DNA of 64,000 nucleotides from Rhodamnia argentea (Eukaryota; Streptophyta; Magnoliopsida; Myrtales; Myrtaceae). How positions within the stretch are numbered: position 1 is the first letter of the stretch; each line of letters begins with the position of its first letter. This document shows, piece by piece, positions 47,177 through 58,640 of the stretch. Under the pieces are notes generated by a model. The model was not told where the DNA came from and searched no databases. It saw only the letters and a list, made by a program, of their open reading frames with translations. The stretch is from positions 29,498,283 to 29,562,282 of the forward strand of contig NC_063156.1 of assembly GCF_020921035.1 (NCBI RefSeq), written 5' to 3'. The position numbers and the translations under genes were made by a program.

Positions 47177-49972
47177 ATGGCACCTCCCGATCACCGCCGT
47201 CCGTTCAAGCGACCAACGATCTCCGATCAGCAGAGGCGGAGGGAACTCTCCCTCCTCCGTCAAGCTCAGAATCGCCTTGACGCCCAGCAACGCGCTCGCT
47301 GCTTAGCCTCCACCGTGCTCTCCCTCGAAGCCCCCGAACCCGGACCCGGACCCGAACCAGAACCAGTGCTCGAGCTCGAGCTTGCATCCGAGTCGGAGTA
47401 CCATGTTGAAGAAGAAGAAGAAGGAGATTCGAGGTCGCCGTCGAAGGAATTCGACGTCCGTCAGGCGTCGAAGCTCCGAGGCGCGGAGGCTCGCAAGTGG
47501 TTCGCGAGGCAGCTGATGCTCCCCGAATGGATGATCGACGTCCCAGATCGTCTTTCTCAAGACTGGTTTTGATTCTCTCTCTCTCTCTCTCTCTCTCGCC
47601 TGTCAGTAAAATTCTACGGCCTAGATTTGTAGAGACATAACATTAGAAGTCGCTTTGAAGAGCATTCAGCAAAGAGTTGGTTGTGGATGGTGATTACTTG
47701 GTGATTGAACCAGTTAAGGATTGAATTACTAACTACTAAACTATGGGTTCATTTGGACGATAGTTGTGGATGGTGATCATTTGGTGACCTTCTGAGCCAT
47801 TATTCGAGAATATACTTGTCAAGTTCAGAAGGTGTTCTTACGCTCTTATTCATATTCAGAAAACTTCCTTATGCTAGCCCTGCATTGCTTAACCAACGGG
47901 CAATATTAGACATCTTATCAGTTTCTCATGTGATAGCATATTCCATCAATGGACCATGTCTTGCACTTTGCACATTCATTTTCATTTCATCGCAGAATTG
48001 TTTAAGTGTATGCGCGTTGAGAGGTGGTTAATTGTCTATGACATTCCCAATTTCACAGGTATGTGTTTGCAAGACCCTCTGGTAAGCGGTGCTTCGTTGT
48101 TTCTTCCAATGGCATCACTGTGAGTCGATTACGCAATGGCTCTGTCTTGCACCGTTTCCCATCTGCTCTACCCGGTGGGGCACGAACAAGAGATGTTTCC
48201 GGGTCAGCTCAGTCATACTCCATACTGGATTGCATATTTCACGAGGTAACTTTGCCTACTAACGAAATGCATGTTGTTGACTAGTAGTTGCATTTGATAT
48301 AAGCATTCCCCTTTTTGCAGATAGACCAAATGTACTATGTGATTGACATGGTTTGCTGGCGAGGATACTCTCTTTATGACTGCACCGCGGAGTTCAGGTT
48401 CTTTTGGTCGAACTCTAAGCTCAATGAGAGTGGAGCTTGTGATCCACCCTCGCAGAACCACAGATACAGATTTAGCCTGGTGCCCATATACAACTGTGAC
48501 GAAAATGGCCTACATGCGGCATATACAGGAGCTGTAACTTACATAAAAGATGGGCTTCTGTTCTATAACAAGTAAGCTCTTTTATCCTGGAATTAAAATG
48601 GCCTTTAAGGGCATACATATTCAACGGATCTGAGGTCTTTCTGCCATGTTTTCTTTGTTTTCTCTCTCCTGTTGTTCCAAATCGTTGATTAATTTGTATC
48701 TGGTATATCTCGTTGGGGGTCTTATGTTTCATCTTTATGTTTAATCTCTGTGGACAGTAATAGAAGCTAAATCCAGTTTAATCTGTAAAGCATGCATATT
48801 CTAGATTGCAGATTCAAAGGATGTGGATTATGTCATACATGATACGTCACGATCATGCTTTGAAATGCATATAGTATACTTGACGGTGAGCATCCATGCA
48901 GTTTCAGTCTGGATTAGGGATCTGCACAAAGAATGAGATGGTTGGCCTTGAATTGAAGTTTTGATAGACTCTTTGTATAATGTCAAGGAAACAGACTATC
49001 AATTTTGAGATTGAAACAAGCGTTCAATCAATTTGAATAAAATTTGACAGAGGGACATGTTGAAGTTGTTCAGTTGGCCATATCCTTAAAATTAAGTAAT
49101 GGTTGTGTCCATCCAATCATTCCTTGTTAAGTAGGAACACATGAAACAATTTTTTATTTTTATTTTTAACTTTGATGAATCAGAAACATCTCTTTTTGTT
49201 TCTATTTATCAAGTTTATCCTTGTCTTTGATAGGTAACGATTTGATTTCTTCAATCTACCAATCTAGTAGTATGAGTGGGCAGGTGACTGTAAGGTTATG
49301 CTTCTGGGTGGAGCATATGCTTGTTTTGTCACCACCCCTCATAGCTGCTCACTGATCATTGTACTTGTTGTTTGATAGGGTTCAACTTGGTTTTAGTAAC
49401 CTGTTCGCGGTTTCTTATGTAGTATGAGTGTTCACTTTATGCCGAAGTTGTTCTCACTGTTGTTTATATTCCTTTCGCACCTTGTCTGTAGGCAAGCACA
49501 CTATCAAACTGGCAACACACCCCTGGCATTAGTCTGGAAGGATGAGAAGTGTAGTCAGTACGTCATTGATACAGACAGTAAAGGAAATGTCCCAAGATTG
49601 CAACAGGTACTTGACAAACATTGCTCTCTCAGGCTGTCACAAGCACATGCAACCACAGAGAGCAACATAACAGTTCTTTAGAATGAAAACGAGCTTATGC
49701 TTTCAACTTTCTGATCACCTGAAAGTTTCTTGTCTCTTCCCTCTATAATCAGGTAGTTTTGGAGCTACAGGAAGATTTGAAATTGATCACGTCAGATGAT
49801 CCTCCCGTGGTATTTGGATGCTTGGATAACGACCTCGTCCAAAAGGTTCAGTTTGCTTACAGCCCAACAAATTTACCTTTCCTAGTGTCTTTGTCACATG
49901 CATGCACGCATGCATTCATACATACGTGCGTACATACATACATACATACACAGACACAGACACAGACACACA

Positions 49973-50026
<54 letters not shown>

Positions 50027-50954
50027 CGTATATCTAGCTGTTCTATTATTGGATCCAATGCATCATACCTATGGTTTTATATTAAATTTGAAATTGAACT
50101 TCTGTTTCATCCACTTCCAGTCAGGCCTATGCACAGGATATCTCTTGAAGTTTGCTATTGGTAATGGAGGATTAAGTTTTGCAGATGGGAGGCTTGATAG
50201 AGCTGATCTTCAGTACCTTGGCAAGTCAAATAGAGCACGTGCTTTCGCAGATAGTTACTCGAAGGTTGGTAATTGAGTTGCCTCTGTGTTTTGTAATTTA
50301 TCGCACTTTTCATCAAAATTTGATACAGATAATGTTTAGCTGAGTTATAGCGAAATCAACGTTATCGTTCTTATAAATGCCTTTCCATTGACTTATAGCA
50401 AAATCTGCTACTTAAAGATGATTACTCTGGTAGTTCTCTAGCTAAGCATACAAATTGTTTGCTTATGGCTAAAGCAAAAGGAAAATGGCATTGAAAATAT
50501 ATTACAAGATTTTAAGGTGCTAATTCTGGGATACAAACTTCTCGCTTCGGCTGATGCTTGAGCACAAGTTGAGGTTTTGGAGCACAGATTGGGTGTGGCG
50601 TAATTGTGCTCTTCTGCTGCATTTGAAGTTGTAGTTTGGTTTATAAGGTTGTGGATCTTGGATTGGGTCTTGTGCAATATTATTGGCGTTTCTGTTTTCC
50701 TTCTCTCAAGCATTATGCGGTCTACTTTTTGGTAAGAGAACATTGGTGATGTCGCTTTGGCGTTTTATCTATTCCCTGTGAAGCACAGGTATTATTATGC
50801 TCAGTGGATGCTGATCATTCTCTCTCTTCTTTTGAAGGTCATATTTCAATATGCTGTCCGGCATTCACCTCTAAGGATAGACGACTTGCTATCTGCAATC
50901 AATTCACGGGATGAACGAGAGAATGAGCATCCTGATGTTGAAATGATAGATTAA
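47177..50954 (+). CDS. SNUPN: Snurportin-1
   Basis: Import adaptor that recognises the trimethylguanosine cap of spliceosomal snRNPs and carries them into the nucleus via importin beta. Seven exons join in frame: 47177-47565, 48059-48245, 48321-48571, 49492-49606, 49753-49845, 50121-50264 and 50838-50954; 431 residues. The basic N-terminus (RRPFKRPTISDQQRRRELSL) suits an importin-beta-binding segment. The cap-binding fold follows: WYVFARPSGKRCFVVSSNGI, RFPSALPGG, YSILDCIFHE, YYVIDMVCWRGYSLYDCTAE, FRFFW and GLLFYNKQAHYQTGNTPL. The acidic run EEEEEGDS near residue 80 is less conserved. Exon 1 ends at TG|GTTTTG with a CT microsatellite (47574-47597) just after it. A second, broken copy lies at 58.6 kb. 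Confidence 0.93.
49912..50022. repeat. Compound microsatellite in snurportin intron 5
   Basis: A run of TACA/CATA units passes into CAGACA units and then about 22 CA dinucleotides, roughly 110 bases in all. The His/Thr-rich open frames across it are artefacts of the repeat. Likely length-variable between individuals. Confidence 0.9.
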
Positions 50955-51857
50955 GGATGCATTTGTTTTGCAAACAATCTACTAATGATGATTTGTATCG
51001 TATACGATAATGAATTAATGAAAATGTTTTAGGCATGGATTATTATTGACATCAATATTATTTTCCATCAACTAATATTTCAAAATGTTACAGACAATTA
51101 TTTATAGGAAGATGTGATCCTCGAATTTCTGTGAAACAAATCCACTCTCTGTGATGAAGGGAAGTTGTTGTCCTAGATGTGTCCATATGGCGGGCTGCAT
51201 TGATATTTTCTTAATAGGCTGCGGTAATCAGTTACTGTGTGGATTTCAGCCTGTACTGTTTGAGGTTCTCCACGGTAAAATGAACAACGATTAGCAGTTT
51301 CTAACACAAGATGGACCAAAAAGCTGGTATAACTCTGGTGGATTTTAGCGGGCACGCATATGAATTTGAGCATTCTGGTGTTTGAGCAGATGATGATGAT
51401 GACGATTTTTGTTTTTCAAGTATGGGGTCATTACGGCACTGCAAATTGGCCCAAAACGGAAATCCATTTGTTGCTATCGCGCACCATTCGCTTTTAATAC
51501 ACATGTTTGGATCAGATTAGACCAAATGAAAAGACCACTTATTCTGCCGGGTAACTAGTAATTCTCTTTCCCATAAAAAAAAAAAAAAAAAAACTAGTAG
51601 TTTTCTAAGTCTATCAGTAATACTTTCTGTTACAATATGCAGTAAATAATTTTTAACGGAGTGCAGTAACTTTTCTGTGGAACTGAACTACATGGTATGG
51701 CCAACTGTGTAGATCATATGTTTCCTCCTTTTCTGGCCCATGACTTGTAAAATTGCCCTCGGACGAGCACGTAATGTAGGCCAAGTCCCACGTGCTGCGC
51801 ATTGGGCCCTTCTGTGCAGCTAATCGTTCTTTTTGGCCACACCATTCACCATACTTT

Positions 51858-52244
51858 TGTCACGGCCCAGAGATTTTTAAGTTCGAAGCACCATGAACTA
51901 TCCAAGAAGATCGGATATCTTTCTCTAGAGCTCTCTATAATATTTCTAAGGGCGGACAATATTATAAATGTACCCGATACTCTCATTGACAGTTAGGAAA
52001 GTGTGATCACCACCATCAAATCAAGAATTGATGAGCAGTTGTAATCAAATAAGTCTTTGTATGTATAAATTCCCTCCTCTCATTTGTATCATAAAATAAA
52101 TAAAATCCAGAACTTTCTCTTTTTAGAGTTTCTCTTTCTACAATTCTTCCTAGTTTTTCTCTTTTAATTCTTGAGTATAGGATCGTAGCAATTCTGGCGA
52201 GTCTTCCTCTTTTCTTATGAATTCTTGAAAAGAGGATCGCAACA
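51858..52244 (+). mobile_element. Possible solo LTR downstream of snurportin
   Basis: Starts TGTCACGGCCCAGAGATTTT and ends ...GAGGATCGCAACA, TG...CA. It has a TATA-like TGTATAAATTCCCTCCTCTC near 52060, as in an LTR U3/R region. A diverged copy lies at about 60342-60670 in the duplicated segment, starting TGTCACGGTTTGGAAG. No target duplication was found, so the boundaries are tentative. Confidence 0.35.
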
Positions 52245-52799
52245 ATCAACATCCAGCATATAGAACATCGTGAAACAAAACTGAATTTTTAATAATGATG
52301 AGTGAGTTGCATGACAAAACTGAACTTTAAAACGAAAACATTCGTTAACAATGATGAATGAGCTGCGACAGGACATGAAATAGCAAGTGCCTCTGCTAAG
52401 TGAGCCGCTTCCCTGTGCACACACAGGAAGTTGTGACCTCAATATATCAATATGTAATGAAAGCTTCTTATTTACTTCAATTGCATAAAATATTATTGCA
52501 TCAACGAAATCGCCAACTGAACCCAAAAGTGACTCCCATTAGAAGGTTTTGATTTGAGAATACAAATTCCATCTATTCCTGATGCCATGAACCCTAAAAA
52601 AAAAGGGGGTCAAAGAACAACACTGAAAAACGATGGCATCAAAGAATTCTTAATCTTATATCATACTGTATGCGAAAAATATGATGCACCATAAGCCTAA
52701 AGCTGGATAAGCGACTGACTTTATACATCAACTGATCACCATTAACAAACTACAAGGAAATAGAGAAAAAAGGCATCAAGATGAATTCAAACATCCCAT

Positions 52800-55700
52800 C
52801 TAGGATGACTCGAATGAAGCTGGGAGCCATCCCTTCTGATTAGCATACTCCACATAAAAACGGAATTTCTCTTCTGCATTCGGGATGTCAAGAGCCAAAT
52901 CGTCCATTCCATCCTTAATCCGGGTGAAACCTCTTGTCATTTGATTGATGGTGATGAGTCCCTCACTGCAACATTCTTGCAGCAGGTCCAGGATCCTGTC
53001 GTTCTTCTTCTCCATGGCCATCACCAATGCCTTCTTCACAACTTCGTGGTTGAAGAAGGGCATTCCCAGATCACGTATGCACTGGCAAGCTTCAGTCACC
53101 ACTCCACCACTCACGTATTCCTCCAGAAGCTTTTGAATTTTGTCCTTCGCATCCTCAACAGCCCACCCGGTTCCACCTCCCCAGCACCTAAGAATCCTCT
53201 CGCCAGCATGACGGGCAGAGATGAGCGATCGAGCCATGCGCACAGTTTCACTCCCACTGCAATTAGGAGGCAACCTGCTTCCAATCTCTTCTAGATTCAG
53301 TGGGGCCGACACATCATCGATAACAGCCCTAGCCAAAAATAAAGCAAGCTCATTTGAAGCATCTAGAATGTCGAGAGCCGTGTCCTCTGCGGACTCCAAA
53401 AGCAGCACAAAACCATTTACAATGTCTTCAGTCGAAAAAATCTCAATATGGAGGGCAGACAACAGGATAGATGCCATCTCTTTCTCTCTATTTTTCCTGT
53501 CCATGGCAAGGGTGATGAGCTTCTTCAAAAACACGGGGTTGAACTCAGGTGCTCCAAGATCTTCCAAGCTCTGAATGAGCTCGGGAATGTCATCAGAGAG
53601 AAAATATTCATGAATTATACTTACAACTTCCTTCTTATAGCGCCTTAACTCTTCATCTTCAATTTGAACATCTCCATTATCCGATGACTTCGAAAATGAA
53701 GCATCAAGCCAACCTTCAGAAATAGCCTTGGGAACCAGTGACTGAAACACGGACTTTGCAGATGGAATGTCAAGAGCAAGGTCGTCGAGGCTCTCAGCCA
53801 AACGGGCAAACCCCTTAGCCATTTGACTGGTACTTATTAAGCCTTCCTCAGCGGCTTCCTTCAGCAACTTCATTATCAAGGGTTCTGTTGCTCGTGTCTC
53901 TATCGCAAAAACCAAAGCCCTTTTCACCACCTCATGATGGTAAAAAGCAACACCCAACTCCCTAATGCACCTGCATGCCTCAAAAGCATCTCCAGTTTCC
54001 ACATACTCCTTCAGCAGATCATCAATCTTCTTTTTCACCTTTTCAACAGTTATGCATGTGCTACCACCCCATCTCCTCTCCAAAAGTTCTGCATGGTGCG
54101 GGGCTGAGAGATAACTCTTTTCAGCCGTCTGAATAACCTGGAAACCTTTAGAAGATTCCGGTAGTGTTTTCTTAGCCCTTGTGAGGAAGGCTGGCGGGAG
54201 AATCTCATCAACCACAGCCCGTGATAGGAACAATGCGAGCACATCAACAGCATCCAATATGTCAACGGAGAGATCGTCAGCCGACTCAAGAAGCAAGACA
54301 AACCCATCCCTGATTTGTGGCGGGCTGACCACATCAGCATACAAGGCAGAGAGCAGAACCGAGGCCATTTCTTTCTGCTTATCATGGCGATCCATGGCCA
54401 TGGAAACTAGCCGCTTGATGAAGTATGGGTGATATTCACTTGAGCCTAGTTCCCTGAGATCAGATGATGCCACGTCCACATCACCAGTGCTAAAATATTC
54501 CTCTACTAAAGAAACAACAGCTTTCTTGTATACATCCAAGGGGTCTGAGACTGTTGAACCAACGAGTTGATAAGGCTCCTGCAGAAACAAAGTATTTGTT
54601 GATAGAAGAGCTCACCTCCAGCCCACAACAGAGAATTGATAAATGCCAATTAATGGTGGAAAAGAGCCATTACCTCACCACTGTCATAGTTGGGATCATT
54701 TCTATCTGTATGTGATCCACCATTAGTGTCGAGCAATTTCCCCCAAGTTCCCTTACCACCACCTCCATCTGTTTCCAATATAAAGTAATAGCACATGCAC
54801 ACAGACACGAAAAAAATTGCTCGATTAGCAGTTCCAAGAGCTAAGCAGTATATTGTAACAGCTACAGCCAGACAACTAACCTAAATTGAACTACTCTCCT
54901 TTGTAGCATAATCACATAACCCAGAAAGATAGATAAATGTTCAATATATGCGCGCAAAAGATATAAACATTAGGTGGGGAGACCCGAGTTCATCCCAACT
55001 CTAATGAGCAGATTTCCAAATGCAACTCTTAGGGTTGCTTTAGTAGAGTTACTTGAAATATAAAACCACCAGAGCTACCCACACATTCAGTCTAAACAAA
55101 AAGCCCAACTCAAGTTGTAAGAGATCTAAATCAAAGGCCTCCTAACCATTTTTATTACAATTTTTTTTGGCGAGAAATCCATACTGCAGCCAAAAACAGG
55201 AATATGACCAAACTACAACTCCAACAGTTCCATAAACTAAATGATACTTTTGGCAATGCATTTTTCAAAATCCACAATACGAAAATTTGGGAAAATGGGA
55301 GCAATGGCTATGGATTCCCTTGATCGTCTATTATATATAGTTCACAGACAGAAAGGGATTAGTGGCTGGAGGGTGCAATAAGTTAACTACTGCACTCCGC
55401 AAAAGATTGACTAACAAGTCTCAGGCAGGGAACGGAAATAAACTCTTAAGGAGAGGATAATGATGACTTAAGTTCAAATGATCGGATCAACTTTCACCTA
55501 GACTTCAGTTGTTGTAACCTGAAAACATCCGCCTAAAAATCAGGAGGGACAAAGATGTAGAGCGATGCAGCAGCGAACCCTTCTGATGACGAGAATACAA
55601 TAAGACGATCACAAGACCCAAGACAAACACAACCACACATTGAATCCCTCAACAGAAACACAACTCGAGCATGATTAAAATGCACCAAACATACCTTTCT

Positions 55701-55914
55701 TAACCCGTATAAACTTCCCAGAGTGTGTCCTCCGCACATGCCTCACAGCAATTCCAGCTGTAGGCGCCTTGCCAGCAGCAGGAACCTTTAATGGATGTTC
55801 AGAGAGGAGAGTTTTAGGCGATTTGGGAGAGGATGACAGGCTCTCCGCATTCTGGGTCGCTAATTTAAGCGTTGCCCTCTGCTCATTCGTCAGAAACCCC
55901 TCCTTCGACGCCAT
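52800..55914 (-). CDS. MRF1: MA3 domain-containing translation regulatory factor (MRF/ECIP1 type)
   Basis: Cytosolic eIF4A-binding protein with repeated MA3 domains; plant members act downstream of TOR-S6K in translation, and one (ECIP1) binds ethylene-signalling proteins. Three coding exons: 55695-55914, 54674-54768 and 52800-54578, all GT-AG, 697 residues. The N-terminus reads MASKEGFLTNEQRATLKLAT, with SSPKSPKTLLSEH and TAGIAVRHVRRTHSGKFIRV, then the Gly-rich GGGGKGTWGKLLDTNGGSHT. Four MA3 domains lie at about 122-238, 285-400, 422-538 and 580-692, each with ELG/DLG and EMAS-LLSAL or REL-type helices. The start is the first ATG of the conserved MASKEGFLT. A 5' leader rich in CT lies upstream to about 56600. 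Which Arabidopsis paralogue (MRF1 or ECIP1/MRF3) is closest cannot be settled here. Confidence 0.93.
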
Positions 55915-56706
55915 CTGCGTAGCCCACTCCTAAAGAACAAATGACGATCAAAAGCTATACCAACAGCTAACCGTCACCATCTACTATTATGCCACTCGAT
56001 TTACGGACGAAAAAGCACGCACGACTGAGGGCTAGCGCACATGGGGAAAACGAATCTAAGCGTCAATACAGGGACAAAGCACATTCAACAGGAGAGCCAA
56101 TCTAAAGGAACGCCGCTCTTTGAATCTGATCTAAGAGTTAACAAACGACAGCATATCATTGCATTTACAATGGAAAAATAAGGAACAATACAAAACACAA
56201 ACGAACCCAAACAAACAAAAAAAGAAAAAGGAAAAAGGAAGTGAGTTTCAATAGAAGGACCTGAACAATTGCGCCAGCTAGACGGACGAGACCGAAACGT
56301 ATCCGATTCTTCTGTGCTTGGCCCGGATGAATCTCGAGCCAAGACACAGAGCAGCGTGCAAATTGGATCTCCAATCGAGAGAGAGTGATCAAAACTCTCA
56401 GTAAACGAGACGCAAGAACCGCACTTCCACAGTGAATCCAATACGCAAACCTTAGATCATAACCTCGTCCCGGAGAACCTGCGGATCCGATCCCTCCCTC
56501 TTTTCCTTTCGTTTTTTTCTCTCGAGTGTCCGTGTCTCAATCAGTTGAAGAGAGAGAGAGATACAGAAAGAGCGGGAAATGGATGAAAATGATCCGAAAA
56601 GGAGACGGAGAGAGGGGATAGAGGGCGCGAGACAGAGAGCGGTTTATATACGGAGGCTACTACTGCGGTAACGAGTACACGTCATCCTGGTGGTTTCCAA
56701 TTGAGT
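55915..56706 (-). promoter_or_regulatory. MRF 5' leader and promoter region
   Basis: Upstream of the MRF start, with CT/GA-rich runs at about 56548-56562 on the plus strand and TTTATATA (56643-56650) followed by TACGG. Read on the minus strand that A/T block gives TATATAAA, a TATA-box match roughly 730 bases upstream of the ATG. A leader intron is likely but not mapped. Inference from motifs only. Confidence 0.4.
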
Positions 56707-57601
56707 CCGAGAAAATATTGGGTACCCACGGGGTGCCAGCGCATTTTTACCCCCATCCATTCAGTGAAGGACACGTGTCTCATGGCCCACAACTCAGATT
56801 TTTTCAGCACACTCTCCCCAACTCACTTTCCTTTTTCCATAAACACCCCTTTCTCTTTCTGAACGAAAGAGAAAGGCCGTCGCCTGCGACCCCGCCCTGC
56901 TCTCTCGTCGGCGAACCACGCTGCCCCTCCGCCGTCGCCTCCTGCGAATCACCAAGCGAGGGCGAAGAAGAAGCCCTAAAAGAACTGGGAAATAGTGTCT
57001 TTTAAGATCATTGTTGCATATACACCTTAGAGATAGAGAGAGACAAAGAGAGGCCATCAATTTTTTCTTTTATTTGCTTCTAAATGGTTCATGAAAGAAG
57101 AAACTGTGCTAATTCAGAGATCTTTTCTTTGATTGTTGCTGCCCTTGTTCATATTTCCGCTGCGATTCAATTTTGGGTTTATACGGGCGATGGAAGTCGG
57201 TGTTTGCTTCACTCCAGGATCTTGGCCTCAGCGACGAGCCGGCGATGTATTAGTCCACGGAAGCGGAGATGTTGGTGCGGGGGAGCAAAGCGGCGACGTG
57301 CTGGAGATTGAGCATCTCGCCGTGAGGCTTGTCTTACTCGGCATGGATGAGGACCAGCTCGTCGGCAGGGTCGTGGGCGAGCAAGACCAAGGAAGAAGAA
57401 AGAGGGGAGAGTGGGGTCGTGGCCCGTGGGTGAGGAAGAAGGGAAGAAGAAAGAGGGAGGGGTGTTTATGGAAAAAGGAAAGTGAGTTGGGAAGAGTATG
57501 CTGAAAAATCTGAATTGTGGACCCATTAGACACGTGTCCTTCGCTGAATGGATGTGGGTAAAAATGAGGTGGCACCCCGTGGGTACCCAATATTTTCTCG
57601 G
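56707..57601. mobile_element. Long-TIR DNA transposon, non-autonomous (MULE or Pack-MULE candidate)
   Basis: Left end CCGAGAAAATATTGGGTACC and right end in reverse CCGAGAAAATATTGGGTACC are identical over 20 bases. Similarity continues about 150 bases (GGACACGTGTC, CAGCACACTC-like, AACTCACTTTCC, ATAAACACCCC). The interior (about 56870-57440) is GC-rich with Arg/Gly/Pro-coding character on both strands, unlike the surrounding DNA, and could be captured gene sequence. No intact ORF or clean 9-bp target duplication was found (CAATTGAGT against TCAGTCCAC). Long TIRs point to a Mutator-like origin, by inference. Confidence 0.65.
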
Positions 57602-58640
57602 TCAGTCCACGTGGCACCGTCAATTTTGGAAAGCCCAGTCACGGGAAAGTGAGGTTCCGCGACTGTTGCTGCCACCTGGCATCACCTTAGCCACTTTAGG
57701 GTTTTTTTGCACGATACCCCGAGCCTCCATTTACCAAAATGCCACCGAATCGTTCTCTCCACCCCCCATCTTTGTTCCCACCTTAGGTTTTTTTCACTTT
57801 TCTTTTTCTTTTTTCTGCTATGGTGTCCCCTACTTAGGTAAGGTGGTCGGCTAAGGAATATGGATTCATACGCTGGCGTGGGCAGACAAATTTTTTTCAA
57901 ATTATTCTGGATAAGGTTATGGAAATAACGAGACATCCTTTTTTTTTTTTTGCTACAGATTCCATGTGCTTGGGAAATAGACATGAGAGAACAAATGGGT
58001 TCGATCCTTGTCTCTGGTTGATGATGATGATAAGGAGATTAGATCAGATTGACATGCCTAAACCAGGTCTTAGCTGAATGATTAAAAGGGGTCCCAAGAT
58101 CGGTTCATCGCCTATCCCTGTACAGCATAACTACTTGGGGTCACCGCAGGGAAGTACGCACTCGACAAAGTGAGGGCGCTGTCCGTCGTGCCTCCTTTCA
58201 CAAGCCTGCAACATTCGCACGGTTTGTTCCGATCAAGGCCAAACTGAAAACAATTCCTACAGCACTGTAACTAGGAAATAAACATTTGGTCAGTGTCAGG
58301 AGGGGGCTTCGCCCTAAAAAAGTGAGGGGCATCGACAAAGAGGTCCTCTTCGTATCAAAGATATGTCATGGGGGAACTAATCACAGGTGGTTCAAATAGT
58401 ATTTTTACGGTCTAATAGTTTAAGCTTAGGGAGAGTGTTAAACTAAATAATATTAAATCATATTTTCATTTAGCCGCTTAAATTTTTAGAACAGTTGTGA
58501 CGTTTTGTCATTTTTTGTGAAAGAGAGCTGCAAATAAGATCCGATAACTAATCAACGATGGTTCAGGCTAGAGTTTGATCCAACTTGTAGTAGCATTGTG
58601 TTTTGATTTGGCAAATGGTGTTCTAGCATCTTGTCATTTC
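57602..58640. other. Intergenic region of unclear origin
   Basis: Poly-T at 57940-57951, a B-box-like GGTTCGATCC at 57999-58008 without a matching A box, and a GC-rich stretch at 58130-58340 (GGGGTCACCGCAGGGAAGTA and on) that I do not recognise. No gene is supported. Confidence 0.45.

Noticed and set aside
49912..50022. Regular repeats considered as a CRISPR-like array
   Set aside because: Simple dinucleotide and tetranucleotide repeat without spacers, in an intron of a plant gene.
49759..50276. His/Thr-rich frames at 49.8-50.3 kb
   Set aside because: Produced by the CA/TACA microsatellite in snurportin intron 5; only the flanking exons are real.
57970..58010. B-box-like GGTTCGATCC, possible tRNA or SINE
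   Set aside because: No A box, acceptor stem or cloverleaf could be built around it.
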